Source: UBA2970 sp965221075 (GTDB lineage Bacteria > Verrucomicrobiota > Verrucomicrobiia > Limisphaerales > AAA164-E04). Taken from it: a stretch of 64,000 nt of DNA. The notes beneath the pieces are model-generated. The model was not told the origin of the DNA, did no database searches, and saw only the letters and a list, made by a program, of their open reading frames with translations. A program made the translations under genes and the position numbers. Each line of letters opens with the position of its first letter. The stretch's first letter is position 1. Shown here piece by piece: positions 54,522 to 62,058 of this stretch. The stretch lies in the NCBI GenBank assembly GCA_965221075.1, contig OZ244865.1:310001-374000 (forward strand), in the 5' to 3' direction.

Positions 54522-54989
54522 CTACTCCTCCTGCGCCTTGCCGGCCTTGATCGTTCCGAACATCTGTCCTCCGATCTCCCCGTGCTTCCAGATGCCGGCG
54601 TACTGGTCGTCGTAGATCATAAGGCGGGTGCTGAAGGTGCCCAGGCCGGGAATGGTGGTCTCCTCCAGGGTGATCACCGGAGTGCCCTCGGCCCACTTCA
54701 CCTGGAGGGGGATGGGCAGGGTCAGGTTCTTGCCGCCGTACTTGATCCGGGCCCGGAAGAGCCAGTAGTCGCCTCTGGGCAGCTTGGAGACCTCCAGGAT
54801 GTGGTACTCCTCGCTCCTCCCCTCGCCGGTCTCCTGGCCCTTGATCGTGAACTTCCCCACCAGGAGGGCGTTGTTCATCCTCTCCTTGAACCAGGCGAAG
54901 CGGGACTCCTCGCCGTCCGGGGCGTCCTCGGCGCGTGAAGGGAGGGGAAGGGCCAGGAGGACGGCCAGGATCGGGAGCAGGCGCGACAT
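54522..54989 (-). CDS. Small secreted protein of unknown function
   Basis: A 155-residue protein with a clear signal peptide (LLPILAVLLALPLPSRA). The mature part is beta-rich: NALLVGKFTIKGQETGEGRSEEY, YWLFRARIKYGGKNLTLPI, VITLEETTIPGLGTFSTRL and YAGIWKHGEIGGQMFGTI. The repeated pattern resembles small Planctomycetes/Verrucomicrobiota exported proteins of unknown role. It is on the same strand as the pseudopilin gene, with five bases between them, so the two are likely co-transcribed. No enzymatic motif seen. Confidence 0.75.
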   Translation of the reverse strand: MSRLLPILAVLLALPLPSRAEDAPDGEESRFAWFKERMNNALLVGKFTIKGQETGEGRSEEYHILEVSKLPRGDYWLFRARIKYGGKNLTLPIPLQVKWAEGTPVITLEETTIPGLGTFSTRLMIYDDQYAGIWKHGEIGGQMFGTIKAGKAQEE

Positions 54990-55026
54990 GGAAGCGAGCC
55001 TAGCGGAGGGGCGCCGGGACGGAAAG

Positions 55027-55066
55027 CGGCAATCCCCTCCCGGGGGGAGGAGAACGGGGATTGCCG
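55027..55066. repeat. Inverted repeat between divergent secretion-linked genes
   Basis: CGGCAATCCCC (55027-55037) pairs with GGGGATTGCCG (55056-55066), 11 bp without mismatch. The loop holds a second small CTCC/GGAG hairpin. It lies between the minus-strand secreted gene (start 54989) and the plus-strand ATPase operon (start 55098), where a shared operator is expected. Terminator use is less likely because neither gene ends here. Confidence 0.6.
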
Positions 55067-55097
55067 GTCCGGGAGCCGGGTTCCAGAATGGACGCAG

Positions 55098-56162
55098 GTG
55101 AGCGATGCGGGCCCGAGGGAATGCGACCGGCTGCTCAGGCACGCCTTGAGCGCGGGAGCCAGCGATCTGCATCTCCAGCCCCGGCTGGACGGCTCGGCCG
55201 AGGCCTCCCTGCGCCTGGACGGCGTGCTCTGCCCCCTGGAGCGGATACCGGCGGAATCCGCCAGGCTGGTGATCGGGCGGATCAAGTACCTGGCCCGTCT
55301 GCGGACCTGGGAGAGCACGGTCCCCCAGGACGGCAGGATCGAGGGGGCCGACAGCGGCCTGGATACCGAGCTCCGGGTCTCCACCTATCCCACCGTCAGC
55401 GGGGAGAAGGTGGTCGTCCGGTTCTTCCAGGAGGAGCGCATCCGTCGGCTGGAGGATCTCGGCCTGGGGCCGGGGGCGACCTCCAGGCTGGAGGGCTTCC
55501 TGGCCGGGCGCCGGGGGCTGCTGCTGCTCACCGGCCCCTCGGGAAGCGGCAAGACCACCACCATCTACGCCTGCCTGAGGCACCTCTCGGAGCTGGACTC
55601 CCGCCATGTGATCACCGTCGAGGATCCGGTGGAGCAGCGGCTGGACGGGATCATGCAGACCGAGGTGAACGAGGCGAGGGGACTCGACTACCCCCGGGCC
55701 CTGCGCCATCTGCTGCGGCAGGATCCCGAGACCATCGTGGTGGGGGAGATCCGGGACGAGCGGACCGCGGGCATCACCCTGCGGGCGGCCCTGACCGGAC
55801 ACCAGGTGATCGCCACCCTGCACGCCGGCTCCTGCAAGGGGGTCGTCGACCGCCTCCGCGTCATGGTGGGCGACGACTTCGCCCTGGCCTCGGGGCTGGA
55901 GCTGATCGTGAACCAGAGGCTGGTGCGGCGCCTCTGCCCCTCCTGCCTGGGAGAGGGGTGTTCGGCCTGCTCCTCGACCGGATACCGGGGGAGGGTTCCC
56001 ATGGCGGAGTGCCTGCAGCTCTCGGACCGGGACCGGCAGCTCCTGAAGCAGGGCCGGGGCCCCGCGTCCCGGCCCGATCCGGCGCTGGAGGAGTCGGCCA
56101 GGATCCTGCTGGAAGGCGGTTTGACCGACCGGCGGGAGATTGGCAGGATTGGAAGCCGGTGA
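55098..56162 (+). CDS. GspE/PilB-type secretion ATPase, lacking the N-terminal domain
   Basis: A 354-residue hexameric-type secretion ATPase. Visible: the SDLHLQPRLDGSAEASLRLDG segment, an arginine-containing loop, Walker A GPSGSGKTTT (Lys152), ITVEDPVEQRLDGIMQTEV (Asp box), RQDPETIVVGEIRDERTA (Walker B), TGHQVIATLHAGS and the four-cysteine zinc element CPSCLGEGCSACSSTGYRG. Usual GspE/PilB proteins (500-570 residues) have an N-terminal domain that binds GspL or PilM; it is missing. The GTG start is supported only by position. The next gene overlaps by GTGA. Confidence 0.88.
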   Translation: MSDAGPRECDRLLRHALSAGASDLHLQPRLDGSAEASLRLDGVLCPLERIPAESARLVIGRIKYLARLRTWESTVPQDGRIEGADSGLDTELRVSTYPTVSGEKVVVRFFQEERIRRLEDLGLGPGATSRLEGFLAGRRGLLLLTGPSGSGKTTTIYACLRHLSELDSRHVITVEDPVEQRLDGIMQTEVNEARGLDYPRALRHLLRQDPETIVVGEIRDERTAGITLRAALTGHQVIATLHAGSCKGVVDRLRVMVGDDFALASGLELIVNQRLVRRLCPSCLGEGCSACSSTGYRGRVPMAECLQLSDRDRQLLKQGRGPASRPDPALEESARILLEGGLTDRREIGRIGSR

Positions 56163-57139
56163 ACCCGGAACTGCTCGCCTTCTTCAACCAGCAGCTCGCG
56201 GGCATGCTGCGCAGCGGCATTCCGCTGGAGGGGGCCCTGGCCGAGATCTCCCGAGACATGGGCCGCGGCAGGCTCAAGAAGGAGACCAGCGCCCTGGCCA
56301 GGGATCTGGCCGCCGGAACGGAGCTCTCCCAGGCCCTGGAGAAGCGCCGCTTCCCCCTGCTCTACCGGAGGCTGCTGGCCATCGGCGCACGCGCCGGGCG
56401 GCTTGAGGAGGTCCTGGTGATGGTGGCCGACCACTACCAGGACTGCAGCATGATCGCGGCCCGCCTCCGCTCGATGGTCCTCTACCCCTTCCTGGTCCTG
56501 ACCGGCGCCTTCCTCCTGTCCCTCCTGGTCGCGCTGGGAGCCTCCCGCTTCCAGGAGGGCCTGGCTCCGCTCGCCGCGGTCCCGGAGGCTTCCCTGGTGA
56601 TCCGGATCTACCTGATCGCCTCCCCCGTCCTGCTGGGAGGAGCGTGGCTGGCGGCGCTCGGGCTGCTGCTGGCGCCTCCCCTCCGGCGCCTGGCCTGCTG
56701 GCGGCTTCCAGGGCTGCGGGACGGGAGCCTCTCCCGTATCTCCTCGGCCCTGGCCGTTCTCCTGCGCAGCGGGATCCCGCTGGGGGAGGCCGTCTCGCTG
56801 GTGCGCCGCCTGGAGCCCCATGGCGCCACGGGGAGGGAGCTCGACGGCTGGAGGAAGCGGCTGGGCCAGGGCAAGAGCAGGATTTCGGACGTCGTGGCGC
56901 CCGGCCGGTCCTTCCCTCCCTTCTTCGTCTGGCTGGTGGCCGGTTCCGGCGAGGCGCTGGCCAAGGGCTTCGAGAGGGCGGCGGTCCACTACGGGCGCCG
57001 GGCCCGCCACCGCACCGACCTGATCCTCACCGCGTTCCTGCCCGCCTCCGTCCTGATCGTGGGGGGGCTGGTGATCCTTCAGGCCCTGCCGATGTTCCAC
57101 TTCCTCGCCGGCACGTACAATCAGCTGTTCGCTCTGTAG
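56159..57139 (+). CDS. GspF/PilC-type inner membrane platform protein (first copy)
   Basis: A 326-residue inner-membrane platform protein. It has two GspF-type repeats: QLAGMLRSGIPLEGALAEIS and ALAVLLRSGIPLGEAVSLV, each followed by hydrophobic segments (FLVLTGAFLLSLLVALG, YLIASPVLLGGAWLAALG, SVLIVGGLVILQALPMF). The first GspF helical domain motif KRRFPLLYRRLLAIGARAG is typical. The GTG start overlaps the ATPase stop. Works with the ATPase and pseudopilins to extend a pilus-like fibre. Confidence 0.87.
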   Translation: MNPELLAFFNQQLAGMLRSGIPLEGALAEISRDMGRGRLKKETSALARDLAAGTELSQALEKRRFPLLYRRLLAIGARAGRLEEVLVMVADHYQDCSMIAARLRSMVLYPFLVLTGAFLLSLLVALGASRFQEGLAPLAAVPEASLVIRIYLIASPVLLGGAWLAALGLLLAPPLRRLACWRLPGLRDGSLSRISSALAVLLRSGIPLGEAVSLVRRLEPHGATGRELDGWRKRLGQGKSRISDVVAPGRSFPPFFVWLVAGSGEALAKGFERAAVHYGRRARHRTDLILTAFLPASVLIVGGLVILQALPMFHFLAGTYNQLFAL

Positions 57140-57186
57140 CGGCGACGGGAGCTGGCGATGAAGACCGCTGAAACGGCCCTCCTGCC

Positions 57187-58320
57187 ATGACGCTCTGGCC
57201 GACCGCGGCGCTGCTGGTTTTCCCGCCCCTGGCCCTCCTCTCGATGGCGTTGCTCTACCCCCTGGTGTCCCTTCCCATGAAGCGCCAGGAAAGGGCCCGG
57301 ATCTTCCTCGATCTGCTGGAGATGTGCGAGGGCAGGGGCCGGGACCTGTCGCGGGAGCTGGTGAGCATCTCCTACACCCGGGACGCCGACCTGGGATTCC
57401 GGTTCCATGTCCTGGCCGCCCACCTGGAGGCGGGCCGCAGCCTCCGCAGCGCCATCGGGCTGGTTCCAAGGCTTCTGCCCGGGAACGTCCGCAGCATGCT
57501 GATCGCGGGAGAGGATCTGGGGGACTGCCGCCAGGTGGCCGGCCTGTGCCGGCGGATGCTGGACGATGCCGCCGGAACCGTCCGCATGATGGCCAACCAC
57601 ATCCTTCCGCTCCTGCTGGTCGGCCTCCCGCTGATGCTGGCCTACTCGCTGGTCCTGCGCCTCTGCGTTCCGACGATCCGGACCCTGTACGAGGAGGCCG
57701 AGGCGGCGCCCCCTCCCTTCCTGGAGGCGGCCCTGGCGCTGGCGGTCCCGATCCTGGTCCTCGCCTGCGTCCTCTACCTGCTGATCTTCCTGATCGCCCT
57801 CTTCCACTACGGAGGCCCCCGGCTGAAGCGGTGGCTGGAGTTCGGCCTGGCTCCGGTCCTGGACCGGTTCTACCTGTGGATCCCCTGGGTCCGCACCCGG
57901 ATCCACCGCGATTTCTCCCTGGCTCTCGGCTGGCTCCTGGACAGGAAGGTGCCCGAGCCGAAGGCCCTGTCCCTGGCGGCCGGCTGCACCGCCAACAGCC
58001 GCTTCCAGGCGCAGGTGCGGCGCTGCCGGCAGGCGCTGGAGTCGGGAATGCCGCTGGAGGAGGCGCTGGGCGGGCTCGGGGGGAGGAGGGACCAGCTGGC
58101 ATGGAGGATGCGCATGGCCGCGGGCCATTCCGAGGGATTCCGCGCGGCGCTGGAGGGCTGGTGGTCCTGGCTCGCAGCGCGGGCGAAGCGGCAGGAGCAG
58201 GCGGGCGCGCAGGCCGTGGCCACCGCGATGATCCTGCTCAACGGCCTGCTCGTCTTCCTGCTTGTCGGCAGCGTCTTCTCGGCGATAAGCCATCTGGTGG
58301 AGACGGCGGCCCTCTGGTAG
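57187..58320 (+). CDS. GspF-like inner membrane platform protein (second copy)
   Basis: A 377-residue membrane protein starting 48 bases after the first copy. It is more diverged: HLEAGRSLRSAIGLVPRLLPG and MLIAGEDLGDCRQVAGLCRRM resemble the F-domain, with hydrophobic segments ILPLLLVGLPLMLAYSLVL, ALALAVPILVLACVLYLLIF and MILLNGLLVFLLVGSVFSAI near the end. Having two GspF-like genes side by side recalls the TadB/TadC pair in Tad systems. A paired platform is plausible. Function inferred from order and family. Confidence 0.75.
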   Translation: MTLWPTAALLVFPPLALLSMALLYPLVSLPMKRQERARIFLDLLEMCEGRGRDLSRELVSISYTRDADLGFRFHVLAAHLEAGRSLRSAIGLVPRLLPGNVRSMLIAGEDLGDCRQVAGLCRRMLDDAAGTVRMMANHILPLLLVGLPLMLAYSLVLRLCVPTIRTLYEEAEAAPPPFLEAALALAVPILVLACVLYLLIFLIALFHYGGPRLKRWLEFGLAPVLDRFYLWIPWVRTRIHRDFSLALGWLLDRKVPEPKALSLAAGCTANSRFQAQVRRCRQALESGMPLEEALGGLGGRRDQLAWRMRMAAGHSEGFRAALEGWWSWLAARAKRQEQAGAQAVATAMILLNGLLVFLLVGSVFSAISHLVETAALW

Positions 58321-58336
58321 CCTCGGCCATGCTCCC

Positions 58337-58732
58337 GTGATGAAGCCTGGAACGGCGCCAGCCCGGCGCGATAGGAGGGACGGCTGGCTGCAGATCGACC
58401 TGGCCGTGGCCACCGCCATCCTGCTGCTGGCCCTGGTTCCGCTCGCCCACTCCGTAGTCCAGGAGCGCAAGCTCTGCCGCTCCCTCTACTTCCGGTCGGT
58501 GGCCATGGCCATCGTCGACGGGGAGATGGAGATCCTTCGGGCCGGGCGCTGGCGGAGCTTCGGGGTTGGGGAGCACGAGTATCCGGTCGGCGCCCGCAGC
58601 GCGTCGCAGCTTCCTCCAGGCGCCTTCCTCCTGGAGCGCGGCGGGGATTCCGTCCGCCTGCGGTGGCAGCCGGAGGCTCCCTGGCGGAGCAGCGGGGTGT
58701 CGCGCCTCCTGGTCCTGGATCCGGCTCCATGA
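58337..58732 (+). CDS. Pseudopilin-like minor subunit (GspI/GspJ-like)
   Basis: A 131-residue protein. DG|WLQIDLAVATAILLLALVPL is a prepilin-type helix with glycine at the cleavage position, but the +1 phenylalanine is tryptophan and the +5 glutamate is aspartate. The rest is short and soluble (ILRAGRWRSFGVGEHEYPVG). The stop overlaps the next start (ATGA). Identity with GspI or GspV is only suggested by size and order. Confidence 0.6.
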   Translation: MMKPGTAPARRDRRDGWLQIDLAVATAILLLALVPLAHSVVQERKLCRSLYFRSVAMAIVDGEMEILRAGRWRSFGVGEHEYPVGARSASQLPPGAFLLERGGDSVRLRWQPEAPWRSSGVSRLLVLDPAP

Positions 58733-59214
58733 ACCTGCGCGCCTCCAGCCGCGCCCCTCGGGGCATCTTCCTGATGGAGTGCATGGTCTACATTGCCCTG
58801 ATCGCGCTGCTGGCGGGCGCGGGATACGTCCTGGCGGTCGGCTCGCTCGACTTCCACCGGGGACTGGTGGCCAGCGCCGGCGACATGGTGCGGTCCCTCG
58901 AGGCCGGGGAGGCCTGGCGCAGGGATGTCCGCGCGGCCACCGGCCCCGTCATCCAGGAAGGCGGGGAGAACGGCCGGCTCCTGGAGATCCCCTCCGGGCA
59001 GGGCCGGATCCTCTACCGCCTGGAGGGCGGCACCCTGTTCCGGGAGGTTCCCGGCCGCCTTCCCCCGCAGCCCTTCCTCGCCAGGGTGTCCGCCTGCGAG
59101 TTCCTGCCCGAGGACCGCGGCCCCGTCCGGGCCTGGCGCTGGGAGCTGGAGCTGGAGTCCGATGGGGACAACGGCATCCTCCCGCTCTACACCTTCCTGG
59201 CGGTGGAGCCGTGA
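58729..59214 (+). CDS. Pseudopilin-like minor subunit (GspJ-like)
   Basis: A 161-residue protein. RAPRG|IFLMECMVYIALIALLAG has the prepilin helix with glycine at -1, isoleucine at +1 and glutamate at +5. The soluble part (GDMVRSLEAGEAWRRDVRAA, GRILYRLEGGTLFREVPGR) resembles GspJ in its N-terminal hydrophobic block and the REV-type strand. Start ATG overlaps the preceding stop; the next gene overlaps its stop with GTGA. Confidence 0.62.
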   Translation: MNLRASSRAPRGIFLMECMVYIALIALLAGAGYVLAVGSLDFHRGLVASAGDMVRSLEAGEAWRRDVRAATGPVIQEGGENGRLLEIPSGQGRILYRLEGGTLFREVPGRLPPQPFLARVSACEFLPEDRGPVRAWRWELELESDGDNGILPLYTFLAVEP

Positions 59215-59402
59215 GGAAGCGCGGCTCGCAGGGCGGCTACGCCACCTTGATCGTCCTGGCGCTGCTGGGGCTGGTCCTGGGCCTTGCCATGGCCAACACC
59301 CGCACCCTCCACCATCTCCGCAAGGAGATCGACCGCATGGAGCGCCTGCAGACCGGGACCGGACACCGGAGCGCGCTGCCCTCGACCGATGCCTCCGAGT
59401 GA
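59211..59402 (+). CDS. 63-residue pseudopilin-like or membrane peptide (GspK-like N-terminus)
   Basis: A very short protein. GG|YATLIVLALLGLVLGLAM is a prepilin-like hydrophobic helix without the +5 glutamate, followed by a basic and acidic helix (HHLRKEIDRMERLQ). The start (GTG) is coupled to the preceding stop, and the next gene begins inside its 3' end, so it is translated within the operon. It could be a shortened GspK, which normally exceeds 300 residues. Confidence 0.5.
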   Translation: MRKRGSQGGYATLIVLALLGLVLGLAMANTRTLHHLRKEIDRMERLQTGTGHRSALPSTDASE

Positions 59403-59649
59403 TCCGGAACTGCGGATCGCCCTCGCCCAGCGGTGCCTCCGGGTCTACGCCTCGGGGCTGCTCGGACTGATCCCCCTGGTGGGAATCCCCTTCGGGCTGG
59501 CGGCGCTGATCCTCGGCTCCAGCGTCTGCTTCCGGCGCAGGAAGGCGTGGATTCCCGGACGGCTCTACGCCTGGATCGGAATGTGCCTGGCGCCTCCCTG
59601 CCTGGTCTACCAGGGCATGCTGTGCGGCACCCTCCTCTCCTTCCTCTGA
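59389..59649 (+). CDS. Small two-helix membrane protein
   Basis: An 86-residue protein with two hydrophobic stretches (GLLGLIPLVGIPFGLAALIL, WIGMCLAPPCLVYQGMLC) joined by a basic loop (CFRRRKAW). The ATG at 59389 lies inside the end of the previous gene in another frame. Family unknown; it resembles DUF4190-type small membrane proteins in layout. Confidence 0.5.
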   Translation: MPPSDPELRIALAQRCLRVYASGLLGLIPLVGIPFGLAALILGSSVCFRRRKAWIPGRLYAWIGMCLAPPCLVYQGMLCGTLLSFL

Positions 59650-59684
59650 AGGGCAGCGGCGGCTTCCCGGTTCTGGCGTGCCTG

Positions 59685-61112
59685 GTGCGGCACGAGCTGC
59701 GCGGCCTCCTTCGCCATGCCGGGATCTGGCGCCAGCGGCTGCTGGCGGGGGCGATTGCCGCCCTGGTCGCGGTCCTGCTCCTCCTGATCGGGTTCTACCA
59801 GCCTTCGGTGGCCATCCGGGACTTCTTCCGGATCGCCATCGCGCTCCTGGCGGGCTACGCCGCCATCCTATCCCTGACGCTGGCGTGCGACTCCCTGGCC
59901 GAGGATCGGCGCTGCGGGATCCTCGCCATGCTGAGGCTGGCTCCGGTCTCGCCCCTGGTCCTGATCCTCTCGAAGCTGGCCTCCCGGGCTCTCGCGGTGG
60001 GGCACGCGCTCCTGGGGCTGGTTCCGGTGCTGGCGCTGGCGGTGGTCTTCGGGGGGATCGGGCCGGCCGAGATCCTGGGCTCCTTCCTGTTCCTCTTCCA
60101 CTGCTTGCTGCTCTCGCTCTCGGCGGGGCTCTTCTTCTCCTCCATCCTGCGGGGAGCCGGGCCGGCCTTCCTCCTCTCCCTCTTCTTCCTGGGCTCGCTC
60201 GCCCTGGTTCCCTGGCTGGAGGGAACGGGGCGGACCGCGTTCTGGGAGCGGTTCAGCCCCTCCGCCGCCCTGGCCGCCTCCCGCGGGCCGCTCCCGGAAC
60301 TCCTGGCCTGCCTCGCCTGCGGCCTGCTGCTCGCCTGCGCGCTGCTCTGGCTGGCAGGCCTCCTGCTGCACCGGAGCACGGGAGGCGGGATCCGCGTCTC
60401 CCTTCCCGCCGGCCGGCATGCCTGGATCCCCGCCCGCCAGGGGGAGAACCCCGTCTTCCGGCTCCTCTGCAACCAGCACCGCCGCACCCTGCGGGCCCGC
60501 TGCCTGATCCTCGCCGCCGCCCTGGCCCTGATCCTCGCGGCGTCCTGGGCCCGGGGACCCGCCGGGCTGCTTCTTCCCCTGATGGCGTGCCATGTCCTCT
60601 TCAAGCTGCACGTGGCCTGGGCCGCCTCCCTCCTCGCCTGCAGCATGCGCCGCTCGGGCATGCTGGAGAACATGCTCTCCACCCCCCTGCCCTGGCCCCT
60701 GGCTCTCGAGGGCTGGCTGGCAGGCCTCAAGCGGAGCCTGGCCTGGGCCTTCCTCCTGCTCGTGGCTCTGGACCTGGGCTGCCTGTTCCTCCTTCCCGGC
60801 TGGCCGGCCTGGGCCTGGCTGGCGCTCCCGATGCTTCTGGGCCTGGTGGCCGACTCCTGGGCCCTGGCCTGGGCCGGGCTCGCCCTGGGGGCGACCTCCG
60901 GCTCGGCGCCCCGCGCCTGGGCGATCGCCGGCGCCTGCCTTGTGGCCGCTCCCTGGTTCCTGGCCGTCGCGCTCCTGGCGCTGGGCCCGGGCCTGCAGCC
61001 CTCCCATCTCCTCTGGAGCCGCTTCCTGATCGGACTGGTGGCGGCGCTGCTGGCGAGCTCCCTGGCCGCCGACCGCATCGCGGGCCTCCATCGGGAGAGG
61101 CTGGCCCGGTGA
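59685..61112 (+). CDS. ABC-2-type multi-span membrane permease
   Basis: A 475-residue protein with about 12 hydrophobic segments, such as LLAGAIAALVAVLLLLIGFY, LFLFHCLLLSLSAGLFFSSI and AWAIAGACLVAAPWFLAVAL. The repeated segment CDSLAEDRRCGILAMLRLAPVSPLVLILSKL resembles the LSAERERGTLELLLATPL region of ABC-2 transporter permeases, so it may be an export permease whose ATPase is elsewhere. The GTG at 59685 is the best start I can propose, with no strong ribosome site, and starts upstream are possible. It follows the secretion operon closely. Confidence 0.6.
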   Translation: MRHELRGLLRHAGIWRQRLLAGAIAALVAVLLLLIGFYQPSVAIRDFFRIAIALLAGYAAILSLTLACDSLAEDRRCGILAMLRLAPVSPLVLILSKLASRALAVGHALLGLVPVLALAVVFGGIGPAEILGSFLFLFHCLLLSLSAGLFFSSILRGAGPAFLLSLFFLGSLALVPWLEGTGRTAFWERFSPSAALAASRGPLPELLACLACGLLLACALLWLAGLLLHRSTGGGIRVSLPAGRHAWIPARQGENPVFRLLCNQHRRTLRARCLILAAALALILAASWARGPAGLLLPLMACHVLFKLHVAWAASLLACSMRRSGMLENMLSTPLPWPLALEGWLAGLKRSLAWAFLLLVALDLGCLFLLPGWPAWAWLALPMLLGLVADSWALAWAGLALGATSGSAPRAWAIAGACLVAAPWFLAVALLALGPGLQPSHLLWSRFLIGLVAALLASSLAADRIAGLHRERLAR

Positions 61113-61122
61113 GCGGGAGCCC

Positions 61123-62058
61123 TCAGGCCATGGGGTGGGCCTTGCGGTAGTCGCCGAGCAGCTTTTCGGTGGACAGGTGGGTGTAGATCTGGGTGGTCGC
61201 CAGCCGCGCATGGCCCAGGAGCTCCTGCACGCTGCGCAGATCGGCGCCGGCGTCGAGCATGTGGGTGGCGTAGCTGTGGCGCAGCTTGTGGGGGGTGATG
61301 GCCGGATCGAGCCCCGCCTCGGCCAGGTGGGCCTTGAGCCGCAGCTGGACCAGGCGGGGGTAGATCGGGGAGAGCTTCCGGCGGCTGGCCAGGAACACCG
61401 GGTGATCGGGGCCGGCCGGATGGCCGGTCCGCTCCCAGTAGTAGCGGATCGACTCCAGGGCCGGAGCGCCGGCCGGAAGGAGGCGCTCCCTGCCTCCCTT
61501 GCCCATCGCCCGGACCGTCCGCTCCTCCCAGAGGATGTCCCCGCAGAGCAGCCGGCACAGCTCGCTCACCCGCAGCCCGCAGGAGTAGAGCAGCTCCAGG
61601 ATGGCCGCGTCGCGCAGCAGCGGGGCGGGATCCGGAGCCGGCTCCTCGTTCCGGAGCAGGGGAGCCAGGGGGGCCTTGAGCAGGTCCGTCATCTGGTCGG
61701 GGGTGAGGAAGCGGGGCAGCCTCCGGGAGCCGGCCGGAAGGCTGACGGAGCCGACCGGATGGGCGGCGGGCCACTCCCCCAGATCGGCGAAGTGGCGGTA
61801 GAGCCCGCGCAGCGCCGAGAAGCGCAGGCGGATGGAGCCGGGGCTCAGGCCCCTGCGGCTCAGGTGGCGCAGCCAGGATCGGAAGATCTCCCGGCCCAGG
61901 GCGGGCCAGTCGGGGGGCGTCCGGCAGGCCTCCCGGTGCCAGGCGAGGAACTCGCGGATCGCCTGCCGGTAGTTCCTCAGGGTGTGGGAGGAGGCGCCCC
62001 GCTCGCTCGCCAGGCGCCCCAGGTACCGCTCAGCCCACGGATCCCCCGTCTTGGCCAT
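61123..62058 (-). CDS. Tyrosine recombinase, XerC/XerD type
   Basis: A 311-residue site-specific recombinase. The N-terminal SAM-like domain (ERYLGRLASERGASSHTLRNY, HLSRRGLSPGSIRLRFSALR) is followed by the catalytic domain with the R-K-HxxR-H-Y set: arginine in YSCGLRVSELCRL, lysine in GKGGRERL, HKLRHSYATHML, GHARLATTQIY, and tyrosine in TQIYTHL. Full length for XerC/XerD. With a single gene and no mobile element around it, a housekeeping role in chromosome dimer resolution is more likely than an integrase. Its start overlaps the topB 3' end by 29 bases. Confidence 0.9.
   Translation of the reverse strand: MAKTGDPWAERYLGRLASERGASSHTLRNYRQAIREFLAWHREACRTPPDWPALGREIFRSWLRHLSRRGLSPGSIRLRFSALRGLYRHFADLGEWPAAHPVGSVSLPAGSRRLPRFLTPDQMTDLLKAPLAPLLRNEEPAPDPAPLLRDAAILELLYSCGLRVSELCRLLCGDILWEERTVRAMGKGGRERLLPAGAPALESIRYYWERTGHPAGPDHPVFLASRRKLSPIYPRLVQLRLKAHLAEAGLDPAITPHKLRHSYATHMLDAGADLRSVQELLGHARLATTQIYTHLSTEKLLGDYRKAHPMA

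Noticed and set aside
61123..62058. The tyrosine recombinase as an integrase marking a mobile island
   Set aside because: It lies between housekeeping genes, overlaps topB, and I see no att-like repeats or phage genes beside it.
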